Shown here: positions 1 through 22,100 of the stretch, in pieces
Layout: each line of letters opens with the position of its first letter
Position numbering within the stretch: position 1 is the first letter of the stretch
NCBI RefSeq assembly: GCF_001577835.2
Contig: NC_029529.1
Coordinates: forward strand, 11,977,380-12,041,379
Direction of reading: 5' to 3'
Length of the DNA stretch: 64,000 bases
From: Coturnix japonica
Taxonomy: Eukaryota; Chordata; Aves; Galliformes; Phasianidae
Made by a program: the position numbers and the translations under genes
Notes under the pieces: generated by a model
Database searches by the model: none
Told to the model about the DNA's origin: nothing
Seen by the model: only the letters and a program-made list of their open reading frames with translations

Positions 1-4528
<4,528 letters not shown>

Positions 4529-5269
4529 TCAGCTCGCCACCAGTCTCTATGAGCAGAAGACGCGAGGTCTCAGTCAGCTGCAGCACATTGAAATGGGGCT
4601 TGAAATGGAGGCGGCTCGGATGGGATGTTAGAAGTGGCTAGAGGACATCACCGTTCATTCTCAAAGTCAACTCCAGAGGCGTTTCTGATGAAGCAAATGA
4701 GAATTCCGTGAGGTAGGCAGGATAATTCCATAAAATACGAACACCAAGAAGCTTGTTTAAGACTCGGTCCTTCCCAGCGTTGGCTTATCCACCTTCTTGC
4801 ACCTTGATGAGCAGTGCCAGCCCGGTGGGGTCCATTCCCTGTGAGCCGAGGCTGTGTGGATCCAGGCTGCAGGCAGGGCGCCCAACACACCCACGGTGCG
4901 GGATCCTCGTTTGGACGCACGGTTCAGAATACCCCGCAATAACCAACAGACGGCATTCTTAAAGCCCAATGGACTCAGACCAATGTTGTCATCCCAGAGG
5001 AGACGGGAAAGCTTGGAGTATCCCGAGGAATGTGCTCCGCTGCGTCTGTCCGAGCTCCACAACTGCGAGTGGCGCGGGCTGCCGTGAGGAAGAGGGCTCC
5101 CCCTCCGCCCCCCCAGCTCCACACAGAGGAAATGGCTGTTTTTGTGGCTGTTTTTGGTGAGCCTCAGGGCGTAGTCGACTGCAACAAACAGAGCCGCTGC
5201 CACGGCAGTCAAACATGAACAGGATGTGTTTCCTGAAAGGAAAAGACATATGGAGACTTCTAAAGTTGT

Positions 5270-5530
5270 CCCTCCTCCCCTCGGAGCGTCCCCTTCCCGC
5301 CTCACTCCTCCCCTCAGCGTGGGCCGGGGGGGGCGGTGGGACAGCGGGGTCCGATACGGCTCCATGCGGGTCGGGCAGCGGGATGGAGGTTCTCATTACA
5401 GCCATGGAGAGGAACCGGGCAGCCAGACAGAAAGTAAAGCCGGGAGAAGAGCCGGGGCTGCCTGAACAAAGTCATGAGCTGCTGTGATGGAAGCTGGGGG
5501 CTGTGGGGCAGACGCGGCCCTGAGCCCCAC
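5270..5530 (-). promoter_or_regulatory. CpG-rich segment upstream of TMEM204
   Basis: This is a local GC- and CpG-rich stretch about 0.75-1.0 kb upstream of the TMEM204 start codon, in a surrounding of ordinary composition. Its position suits a promoter or 5' leader of TMEM204 on the - strand. I could not fix a transcription start or a leader exon. It is inferred from base composition only. Confidence 0.4.
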
Positions 5531-6259
5531 GTCCCGCTCTGAGCCCGGCAGAAGTTTCTAAGCTGAACAAACAAAAAACCCCACAGCTGCATCAGCTGTA
5601 ACGTTTGGTGCCGTTTGTGCCTTGTAAAGCGGCTGGTGTTGTCGTCAGCCTGAAGAATGAGGAGTGAGGGGTCAGGACGGAGCTGGGTGCAGTGCTCAGT
5701 GCACCTGAGGTGTCAGCAGTTCACATGGATGCAGATAACGGGAGTGAAAGGTGTTTGATTGGAAGCAGCTCCTGCGTGTCAGCTGAGCGCCATCACCTGC
5801 ACTGAGCAGTAAATCCCCCTCCCCTCTGTGTGCTCCGTTCATTCCAGTCCTTAAACAGGTGAAGCATGAGGCACTTTGTGCACTGTCAGTGCAGCATCGT
5901 TTGTGTTCATCTTTCCTGTGGCTGCTCATACTGCCATACATCCGTGTTCTTAGAAATTTGGCAAGCACTGCTATTGGCAGACGTCTATATTCATTCTTCC
6001 AAGCAGCAATGGCCGTATTTTTGTATTGAGACACCATGAGGTTTTCTGTTGCTCTAAGCCTGCAGCAGGGCAGCTGTTGTAGCCATTGTAGATGATTCTA
6101 AAGGTAAAGCTCTTCTACCCGGCAGTAAACTTGTCTCTGCTCCTTCCCTATTTTGTTTGGGGCATTCCTGAGAGGCGTAGGATGGACCAAATGAAAAGCA
6201 AATGAGTTCTGAAAAGGTCCAGTAAGTTTTCTTGGCTTCCTCTTACCAAAACAGCTCTG

Positions 6260-6288
6260 TTATTATTACTACTACTATTATTATTGCT
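6260..6288. repeat. ATT/ACT trinucleotide microsatellite
   Basis: A short run of alternating TTA and CTA triplets, about 29 bp, in IFT140 intron sequence. Confidence 0.85.
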
Positions 6289-6583
6289 ATAGTTATTAGC
6301 TCCTCGCTGACTCATTCAGGTTCTTGTTGGCACTTAGTGCTATTCTGTTCACACAGAAATCTTATGCTTCTAGTACAGAACAGTCAGGAATCCTCCCCAT
6401 CCTGTAAAAGAGAAGGAATCCCCATTAACCTTAGGTGTCCAGTAGTGTGTCTGATGTGCCCATGTCCAAGCCCTCAGTAGCCCCTATGGTCCATGGCGTG
6501 ATGCTTTTGTCCTGTAATCAGTCCATCAAACCATATACTGTGCAGCTGCTTGTAAGTGAATTAGCTGATCAGAATCACCTGCT

Positions 6584-6786
6584 GTTCACCCAGAGGGTGG
6601 TGACGCACTGGAACAGGTTGCCCAAGGAGGCTGTGGGTGCCCCATCCCTGCAGGCATTCAAGGCCAGGCTGGATGTGGCTCTGGGCAGCCTGGGCTGCTG
6701 GTTGGTGACCCTGCACACAGCAGGGGGTTGGAACTGGATGGTCTTTGTTTGGTCCTTTTGAACCCAGGCCATTCTGTGATTCTATG
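6584..6786 (+). mobile_element. CR1 LINE 3' fragment
   Basis: The segment starts inside the end of the CR1 reverse-transcriptase ORF (CACCCAGAGGGTGGTGACGC). It continues through the conserved AGGCCAGGCTGGATGTGGCT block and ends with the CR1 tail ATTCTGTGATTCTATG. It is a typical 5'-truncated insertion, oriented with IFT140. It shares long identical stretches with the copies at 8500 and 63673, so all three belong to one subfamily. Confidence 0.95.
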
Positions 6787-8499
6787 CTGTATTTAAGACA
6801 GATTGCATTATTCTAATGCTTCTTTCAGGGCTAGTCAGGTGCAATTTCAAGTTACTGAAATCCAAGTGAGGTTGCACGTAATTATCATCTGGAAGATAGT
6901 AATAGATGCTGTTAATTTTCCTAAGGAAGCAGCACCTGCTTTGTCCTGTCCTTTTCCTTTGCATGGAAAACACCCAAGAGCAGCATGTAGGCAATGGGCG
7001 GAGGACAGGGACAGGGTGGTGCCCAGTGTTTGTCCAGGACAGCCCAGACGTGGTTTACATTATGGTGAGGCTCACAGTGAACACTTAGCACCAGAACAGC
7101 ACATCCTCTGTGTGCCAGTCGAACTGCTGGCAATCTCTGTCCTTTGCTCTTTGCTCAAGACCAGCTCTGCCATTGCTCAGCACTGACAGCTGCATTTCCC
7201 TCTCTGGTGGTGCAGGCTGTGTCTGAGCACAAGGGACACTCGGGTGCTGTGCTGGGACGTGCTGGAGTCACTGGGGGAGGGCGGCTGACACTGGGATGAA
7301 TCCACACACTGTTGTTGTCACTTGTTTAAATGGGAGCGTTGTGCTGCGTGTCCTTCAGTGATGGCAGCAGGAAAATCTCCCTTTTATTAGTGCATTACAG
7401 TATTGCACTAATAACGTAGCATTGCAGATGCTATGTCTGATATTTAGAGCACAGTCCTTAGTGTCCTGTTAGCAAAGTGGGGCCCGAGTTGAAATGAGAG
7501 GTTCTTTCTTCTCCTGGTCAAGATACTTAGAGGTGAGATGGGATGCAAGTATGTGCCATTTTCAATTGTACCCCACTGTACATTGTACCCCATTGAAGGG
7601 AGGAGGGCAGAGTCGTAAGGTGCTTCAGACACGTGAATACCCAGCACAGGAAAATAGATCCAGAAAGGTGAGAATGCTGTAAGAAAAGCTGTTTCATCAA
7701 CTACGTGGAATAACTTGTGTCTAAAGGGGCTCCCAGGTTCTGTTTGGAATCTGGCGTGCTCCTGGCATGGCCCGAAGCTCGGGGTGCAGCACAGTTTGCT
7801 GCACGGGCAGGCACAGCTCCCTGAGACAAGCAGGGAGTGCATTCCTATGGCTCTGCTGTGGCTGCATCTGCTCTGCGTTAAGATCCCCACATTGGCTAAT
7901 GGAGCACAGATGTGAGCTGCTTTCCAGAGGGAAGAAAAGGAGGAGGGGAAGAACAGGAAGTTCTCAGAATGTGGCTGGGGGGAAGGGTGAACTGTTCCTT
8001 GGGTTGTGTGACAGCAAGGCCGGCCCTGGGAGAAGAGCTGCTGCCTTTTAAGGATGTAGAGACAGACGTGTCTTTCTCCCTGACCCACCAACTGTCAAAA
8101 AAGAAACTGTTCTTGCTTTGGATGACGTGAGAACTTTCAGCTTCTGGTGTTTCTTGTTTCTTAACCCAGTTTGCACTGTTTTGTACGTATCTTGAGACAG
8201 CAAAACTGCAGCACAGCTGTCCCTGGTGTTCTGATGCTGGAGATGTCTCCCTGCTCACTTTCAGGGCAAAGGTGGAACAAGGTTCTGGCTGCATTTTGGT
8301 TGCTGGAGGTCGTCTGGTCTTTGTGCAGGAGCTCTGAACCCCAGTGCTCTGGCCCTGGCTGCCATCAGTGTGTGACCTCAATCTGCTGCAGCATCTTGCT
8401 GTGGTGTCGGTATGATGTGATCTGTGCTGCTTCCCGACCTCCACCTGGTTGTGTGCTCTGTGGTGCTCAGCAGCTGTGTGTATACCTTTGTGTATCCAT

Positions 8500-8635
8500 C
8501 CAGGGCCAGGCTGGATGTGGCTCTGGGCAGCCTGGGCTGCTGGTTGGTGACCTTGCACATGGCAGGGGGTTGGAAGCATCATGGGCCTTTTCAACCCAGG
8601 CCGTTCTGTGATTCTATGATGATTCTATGATAATG
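8500..8635 (+). mobile_element. CR1 LINE 3' fragment
   Basis: A shorter 5'-truncated copy of the same CR1 subfamily as at 6584-6786. It begins at the AGGCCAGGCTGG block and ends with repeated GATTCTATGA units. It lies in the same IFT140 intron. Confidence 0.93.
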
Positions 8636-9501
8636 CATGTATATACCTTTATCAGAGCAGTGTCCTTTGTGTGAGGGACATGTCTATGGGTAATAACCAG
8701 CTTCTGCTGCAGCTGGACCAAGGCTAGTGATAGAAGTGTCTGTCTTTGTTCATCAAAGCCAGGTGACAGTATCTAATGTGACCTAAATGTCCCTTAAAGG
8801 TGCTTTTCCTGCTGTCCCCTGTTCTGGGTATAGGCAGTGGCTCGCTTAAAAGGAAAAAGAACAATTAGTGCTTTATGAAAATGAAAATGGCTCCATCTTG
8901 TGCTGGTGGAAATGGGCATTTCATGCTGCATGGAGGTGCATCGTAGGTTTACGCTCAGGATGTAGCACTGAATTTCCAGTTCTGACATTCCTGCGTTCTG
9001 TTTCCATGTTCCTTTTGGCATTTGTGTCTGGAAGGGACTCGGATATATCAGCACAGAACCTGAGGAGGCCATGTTTGAACTGCAGTCAGCATGTTTTTCC
9101 CTCCTGTACTGACTGGATGTGCTTGACAGCACGTTGCGTCTCATCTCCTTTTGCTGCTTCCCGGTTAGTCAGTTTCCCCTGTTTGTGCAGGTCTTTCCCA
9201 CAGCCACTGGGAAGAGAAAAACATTTTAATCATAGGAAAACATGATTGTCAGCCCCCCACCCCCAAAGTGGAAGGGGATTTGTTTGCAGGTGCAGGACCT
9301 GAGGTGTCATTCCACTCTTCAAAAAAGAAGAAAAATAGAAAACTTTTTTTTTTTTTCCCTGCTTTCATCATCTGGGTCCTTAATTTGCGTCATGTTGGTG
9401 CCTGGGAGCTGCGTGGGCCTCCACTGAGCCCTATTTTGAATGCAAATGTTTTGTTAACCAAACATGTGGATCTTCAGCTCCAGTGCTACCTTTATGTCTG
9501 A

Positions 9502-15122
<5,621 letters not shown>

Positions 15123-15352
15123 CACCTCACAACGGCAACACGACTGACCTGAGCGCTGCTCCTTTACTCTGTGCTCTTCAGGGCTCACAGATCAGGCAGC
15201 TGCTGCCACAAACTTTTTGGTTATTACCAAGACATTTATTTTTTTCTGCTTGACTCTACAAGCAACAGTGTCCAAGTGGTGGATGATTTTAAACGCTGCG
15301 TACAAGTAGCAGACTGAACCCAGCCTGGAATCAACCTCAGCTTTTGTATTTT

Positions 15353-15358
15353 AATAAA
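15353..15358 (+). terminator. IFT140 poly(A) signal
   Basis: An AATAAA lies 231 bp after the IFT140 stop codon, giving a short 3' UTR. It is the first canonical signal after the stop on this strand. Confidence 0.8.
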
Positions 15359-15539
15359 GAAAGAAAAAAAGCTGCGCAGTGTCAGTTCAGGTCTTGTTTG
15401 AGGAGCTGAGGGTTTGTCAGCCTGAATTCTCGGCTGCAGGTGCCAACGTTACTTCTCTTTCCTTAGACAGCAAAAGGGGCCAGGAACTTGGGCAAGAGTC
15501 AAACTACTGCCCTTGTCCTGCAGGCTCCCCCCTCAAAGC

Positions 15540-15545
15540 TTTATT
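15540..15545 (-). terminator. probable TELO2 poly(A) signal
   Basis: An AATAAA on the - strand about 615 bp past the TELO2 stop. It faces the IFT140 signal at 15353-15358, leaving roughly 180 bp between the two convergent signals. Choice of this site is inferred from position. Confidence 0.5.
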
Positions 15546-15604
15546 TAAATATTATAGGGCCATCCAGACAAGAAAGCTGGATATGCCTCCGAATTGTAGA
15601 GGGG

Positions 15605-15700
15605 CTGAGTTTGGAAGAGACCCCTGGATGTCATCTGGTCCTGCAGCCCACCTGTCTCTGAGCAGGGTCACCTACAGCCAGCAGAGCTCCTCACTGCTCT
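15605..15700 (-). mobile_element. probable degraded CR1 fragment
   Basis: The + strand reads TTGGAAGAGACCCCTGGATG, then CATCTGGTCC, then GCAGGGTCACCTACAGC. This resembles the antisense of a CR1 3' end. The copy is diverged and lacks a clear tail. It lies in the inferred 3' UTR of TELO2. Confidence 0.5.
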
Positions 15701-16160
15701 GTACAAGTTGCATTTTAGAACTGAAGTTTCCTTCTGGCACAGATGGGACCAGCCGCTGTCAGGGGATGTCACAGACAGTCCTGGGAGGTAAGTGGCTGCT
15801 TCCAGCCCTCCTGTTTTTCTGACAAGAAGTCTGCTATGAGATCTTCCCTGTATTTTTAGCAGAGCATTCAAACCTGCCAAGGTTATAAATAGCTGGGGTG
15901 GGGGCTGGGGGCGGGGGGAGGATGGCAGCGCGCTCCTACCTTCCTGCATCTGTACACCCCGTACCGGATAGCAATAGCTCACTAAATTGGCCTCCACTAC
16001 AAAGTCCAGATGTCAAGTCGGGTTCGCTGGCTCACAGCACTGCACCCTTCCCCCTTCTTCCTCTTCTCCAGCCAGGTGACCGCTGAAGAGGCCCCAGCAG
16101 TGCCTACACACATCCAGCTGGCAATAGGATGAGGTTAAGGTCATTTCTCTCACCCTTCAG

Positions 16161-19100
16161 CTACGAAGGGGCAGCTTCCAGTTTCTTCTTCAGGTTCTCC
16201 ATTAGTAGCAAGTTCTGTAAGGCCGACCTCCTGCAGTCCCCATCTGGATCTTTCTCCACCACATCTGCGAAGGAACAAACCAAGGTTAAGTTGGAAGCTT
16301 AAAACGTGCTGCTCTTCTCCCAACTTCTCTGTAACATTTCACAGACCATCACAGAGCAGCATCAATGCAGCAGCAAAACATCTGCCATGCCAGAATTCAA
16401 TCTTCTCCCCCTGAGCCATCCAGAAGGTTCTGCAGCCCGTCCACCAACCAGCACAAACACGGGCTGCAGTTAAACACACACATTCAGAAGCCCAGTGTCT
16501 CCATTCTGCAATTGCTAAACTGCTCAGTGCTCCCTCCTGAAACGCAGATACAGCACTGGAGGAAAGGAACCTCAAGGCCTCCTCCTTTACCACCATTTTC
16601 TTTCTGCTAAACTGGTACATTTTTATGCTTTATGGAGAACGAAAGGGAGGGGATGAAGCTGCTTCAAGCAGCTGTTATTTCAGGGGCCCTTCCCGAGCCT
16701 GCAAAGTACAAACCAGGATGCGCGCAGGATGTCTGAGCAGGGGGAGCCTGGAAGAGCAGAGAGCCTGTGCAAGGATATCCTGTACGCACAAGCAGTGTGC
16801 TCAGAGCCCAGCACTGTCAGCCCAAACACATGACTCATTCAGATTGAGCGGAGCTATTTATAAACTCCGGGAGGGCTTCACTGCGGTGTTTCCACACTCC
16901 CTCTATAGAAAGAGAAAATGGGAAGGCTACAAGACACCTTACTGCAAGCTCATAAGCTAAGACACTGATGTTGGCACTGCTGCTAAATGCACGAGCACAA
17001 ACCTTGAATTGCTGCCATTGAACGGGCTGGCACCAGGATACACCCAGCTCAATAAACTTACCCAGGTCAGCTCCGCAGCATTTGCAAGGCTGGGGGGGGG
17101 AAATTCCCTCAGTTCCTCAGCAGCTGCCTTTGGAGTTTCCTAGAAATGCTCAGGTATCCACTCAGACCTGACTGGCACAACGGCAGGTCCCTCCCCAAAG
17201 CCTGCCCTCATCTGCAGGAGCAGCAAAGAGGAGCCCAGAACCAACCAGGGAAAACTCCTACCAACAGTCCAACAACAAACTGCAAAACCACAGCCCAGGA
17301 ATTTGTGCTTCAGGAGGAGGCTCCAGAAGGACACAGGTTTTAAATGGCACTTAAATGACACCTGGCTGCACGTGGAGCAGAGCTGTGTTCTTTAAGCTTT
17401 CTGGATACACCATGTGAGCTCATGCATTCCCACCAGCATCTATCGCACTATTTCTAGGCATCAGAACCACATGAAAAGCCCGTTACGCTGCCTACAGGCA
17501 TAAAAGATGCTGCTAACCCTGTTCTCTTCCTTCCAACTCATTGAAACCAGGCTACACACTGCCCTCATTCTGAAAAGAGGGCACAGCATGCCTGGAAAGG
17601 CTTTACTTGGAAATGGAGGTTAACAGCAGAGATGAGCAGATTCTTCAGAGCACACCATGTCATGGGGACAGTTAAAGCTTTTGGCCCCACCAGGCAGCTC
17701 TTTCTCTTAAAGGCCACAGAGCTGCAACCTGTGAGGATCAGAGGCTGCCTGTGTCAGTGCTGCTTCCTGCCTGCTCCCCGTGGGAAGCCAGCTCACCAAG
17801 AGGGGGAATGGTGAAGGAAATCAAGGCAGGGAGTCACACAAGGGCCACGCAGAAAACAGTGCAGGCTCCAGGAGCACAGATCACACAGCATCATTTCCTC
17901 TCGTGCTCGCAGCACACTGCAATACGCAACCACGCACTTGTGCAGTTCAAGCTGCGCACTACCCATTTAACTGGAGGCTGCACACATTGTTCAGCACAAG
18001 CTGCTCTCTTTCACGGGCTGTTATTTCCTTCAGCAATAGGATGTCAGGAGATGGGGCTCTTCCTCCTCCTATAGAACCTGCACATAGCATCAAACAGCCA
18101 CGTAAGCCTTGTACGTCACAGCCTGGCTGTAATGTGCAACGTGACAGTGTTCTGCAGCTCCACAAGGAGTGCATGGAGGCTCAGGCAGAGAAGGGAGTGC
18201 ACAGCATGTCCTGGGATATTTGTGTGCCAACTGTTCTAAAGTGTGAGGACAGTTGCACTTGGAGATGCCTCACACACGTTTATGCTTTAGATACCCCTAC
18301 AATACATGGTGTGCTCTGCTACCTGCCCCAGACTTACAGACAAACAGTGAGTGTTTGTCACGTGAGTGTGGTGCACGACACAAACACACTTACTGCTGCA
18401 GCCACACTTTTAAAGAGATGCAAACTGCAGCATGACCAGGAAGACGCTGACGTTGCCCATCACATCTCACCTTCCAGCCAGGACCGAGTCTCCAAAAGTT
18501 CCTCTGTCACATCTTGCAGCAGATGCTCCACGGGGACACTGAGGAGAATGGAGGAGACACAGGACAGAAGCCCCTGGCGCACATACCTGATGGAGAAAGG
18601 CAAACCAGTCAGAACTGCAGCTTCCTGCTCTACCTTGAGCTGCTTCTTATGGCTCCCCTCAAGGCTTCTCCAGTTTCTACTGTTTGTGATTACAGTAACC
18701 ACTGCTGCCTTCCTACTACTTAGGAGTGTAATTATGAACCAGCTGGGATGCTGCTCACATGGGCAGCCCCTGCCACACTGGGGCTCAGTGTGCACAGCAC
18801 AGCGCAGAGACCTGGGAAAGTCTGAGGTTCAAACAGAAATTGGGTGTTTACAATTCCTACGTGTCTTAATCTCTTTCTAAGTCGAATGCTGGAGTTCCCT
18901 GAGCTTCTTCAGCTGAAAACATCACAAGGATAGCTGGAGAAACATGCCATGCTTCTTATAGGTAATGACTGTACCTCCACACTAGAAGATGCCAATTAAA
19001 TACCTGTTTGCTTAACATTAAAGCCATCCTTTCATTACATGCTCTACAAATGCTCAAAGGAGCACAAGCCCTGAGGTCAGCATTGACAAGAATGGGTGAA

Positions 19101-22100
19101 GTCATTGGCATTCCCAGCCAGGTGTTAGACTGGGATGAAGCCAGGCCGTGCCACCAGCTCACAGGGGATCATTAAGAACAAATGTATACAGCTACAACTC
19201 ACGAGTCAGTGTGGAAACGCAGAGCCCAGACAAACTCCAGCAGTGCCTTTCCCATTGCAGTGGCTGCCTGTAAAACAGGATAATGACAAACACTGAATGC
19301 CTTCACAGTCACATCACTTCGAAGAACTGGATCTCAATACACAGAGCTGTGAATGCCAGGGTTAACAATTATTTTACAGAAGAGAAAACTGAGGCAGCCA
19401 AAAGAACTGATGTGCTCAACTTCCCATAGAAGCAGAAGGAAGTGCAGGGAAGCCTGAATCCTACACCTCCCTCCTGATCATCTTCTCTCAGCCCTTCAAG
19501 GACTCCTCAGCACAGTGACCCAAACTCAGTGCAGGCCTCAGAGCCCACTGCTGTGTCCAACAGCACCTGTGAGCTCCTAGGCTGGAACTCATTCCACACC
19601 ACCTTTCTTACCATGGTGTTGACAGCCAGGTACATCAGGACTGCTAACGTGTGGACCAGTCTTCCGAGGACAAAGTGATCTTCCCCCAGGAGATCAAACG
19701 TTGACAAAGGCCTGCAAGTGCAAGATACAGCTCTGAAACAGCGACAGGGATGATCTCTGGAATGGTTGGGGTGGTTGTGAGGAGCAAACTGTCCCACACA
19801 GACCCCAACACAGACCACAGCTGCTTGCTCAGAGGTTACTTGCTCTTGAGTTGTCAAGTCCACATCCCAAGGTGTTCACTCACCTGTCAAAGTTTTGGAT
19901 CAATGGAAAAAAGAAGTGTCCAGCAAGAGAACTGAACTCATTTGGACCAGAAGGCTGTTCCGCCTGAGACTGACCCTGTCCAAAAGAAAAATAAAGTCTA
20001 GACACAGGATGCAGCACCCACAGTTCTACGTTCATCTACTGCTGCCATCCCACTGGCAGCTACTGCTCACTGAACACCTATGGCTGCTGGTTTCCAGGCC
20101 AGTCACCTCACTCCCCACTTCAGATCCTCTCACACATCCAAATATTTCACTAGAGTGTATCTCAGTTCTGCTGGGTTATGTATAAGAAACAAGAATGGAG
20201 TTTTGGAAAGCAAGTCCTCCACAATGAACCAGCAGGGAGTTACGGGACCTGGGAAACTGGCAATAATTCATCTCCCTGAAAGAGAGAGGAAGGCTGACAG
20301 TCCACTCCAGATGCAGCTGCACTGAAGGAGGATGCTCTGGGATCTCTGAGGTGCAGCCACAGCTCCCTGCAGTGGCCAGACAAGCTCAGAACATGCAAAG
20401 AACAGCCAGAGCTCTCCTTCAATGAGAGACAAGGAGACCAACATTTATTTTCATTCTCTTCCTACAGGAATACAGGGTTTGGTACTTCCTATGGAAAAAA
20501 GTTGAGCAAAATGCTAAAGTGAAACTGAAATTTTAAGTTATCCAGTCCTGCCTTTGGTTGGGTTCAGTTTCACGTCTATTTTGCTCTTTCCAGATAAAAC
20601 TACAGCAACCTCTACTGTCCCAGTTTCTGCTGGATTTGATATTTGTTTTTGCCATGGCCTCACCTTAGCAAACCTCCTTGTCTTGCTTTTGATTCTCTCA
20701 TCAACAATTCTTCTCCAGTCCTTGGAGCTGCCACTCTCAGGCAGGAGCTGGATACAAGGGGTTGGGGCAACAGAATGTTTGGTCTTCCCATGGCCTTTGG
20801 GACGGGACAGTTCCTGAGCTGCTAAAACCAACACCTAGAAGAAAAGGAGGGATGTGTTAAAACAGGGATAATCTCTGTACTAAGGAAACAAGTCAACCTG
20901 CACCCAAACCAACAGGAACAGCAAGGGAGAAAGGCACAAGTTTAGAATTAACTGCAAAGCAAGTAATTGAAACCCAGTCAGAGGATACTGAGGTAATGGT
21001 CCAGTCAGTCACTCTGCCCTGAAACAGAACAGCAGCTCCTTTTTCAGACACAGTAACATGACACACAAAGAGCCACAGGCACAGACTTAGAAAAAGCAAA
21101 GAGATCCCAGAATGACAACACATCAGGAGAAAGCGGCTGCTTAATGGCTAAAGATCATCACGCATCTTCCACTCTGTGGGCAACAATTGCTGCTAATTCA
21201 AATACAACAGAGTTAAGATCAAGAGAGGAATGGCGGGCACAAATAGTAACTAAGAGATTCCCACACCCTTGCTTCCTCCTCACCTCTCCTACAAGGAATA
21301 AAAGGCATCCCATTACATCTTAGGGACACTGCACTGGTGCAACAAAGACATAACAGAAGTGGGAAGCGAAGAGAGGAGAGCACTTACATCGAGAATGTCC
21401 ATGCGCTGACGTAGGCTGTAGTTCAGAGAATAGAACTGGGAGGTCAAGTACTGTGCAACCTGTGCAGAAAGATGGAGGAGCAGTGAGCCCAGCCTGCGAA
21501 CAGCCCTTCTACTCATTCTAAACATTCTAAATTCTTCATCTGAGGCAATGCCCGGTTTCCTGACAGCTAACAGCAGGACCCTGAGATGAGGGAAGAAGAG
21601 CTCTCTATGAGTAGGGGAAATCAAATACTTCCACATCTCAATTCTCCCAATGGAAGCAAACAATTAATGGGACTTTGCCGTTCTTCTCTCCCCCCGACAC
21701 AGAGGAATCCAAACAACCATCATGGCAGCTGACTACAAACACCAGGCTTCTTTTAGAGAAGCCCAGCATGCCTCAGCTTCCTCCTACATAAAGCCATCTT
21801 TCTTTAGTGCAAAAAGTCCTCATTGAATTTGCCTCACCAGGTACACCCATGCACACAATGTCCTTTAGCCTGTTACAGCTCTTAAACTAGCTTCTGCTTT
21901 TCTGTTGTTTGTTATCCATTCCAGACCCTTCAGTGCACAGCCCACCCCTGAGGCACAGCCAGACCTGAACCAGCTCATCACACTCTGTGAAGCTGCTTTT
22001 ACCAAACCAGCAAAAGACTCCACCTCCTTCAATTTCTGCCTGTGCCTCAAACTGGAGAAAAGGAAGCAGTAAGAGGGACTAACAGGAATTGGATCAGTGG

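Noticed and set aside
7444-8091. 215-codon open frame on the - strand
   Set aside because: It is intronic, ordinary in composition and without recognisable features.
17780-18880. 366-codon open frame on the + strand
   Set aside because: It overlaps TELO2 exon 19 and introns on the other strand, has no recognisable domain and no promoter. It is a chance frame.
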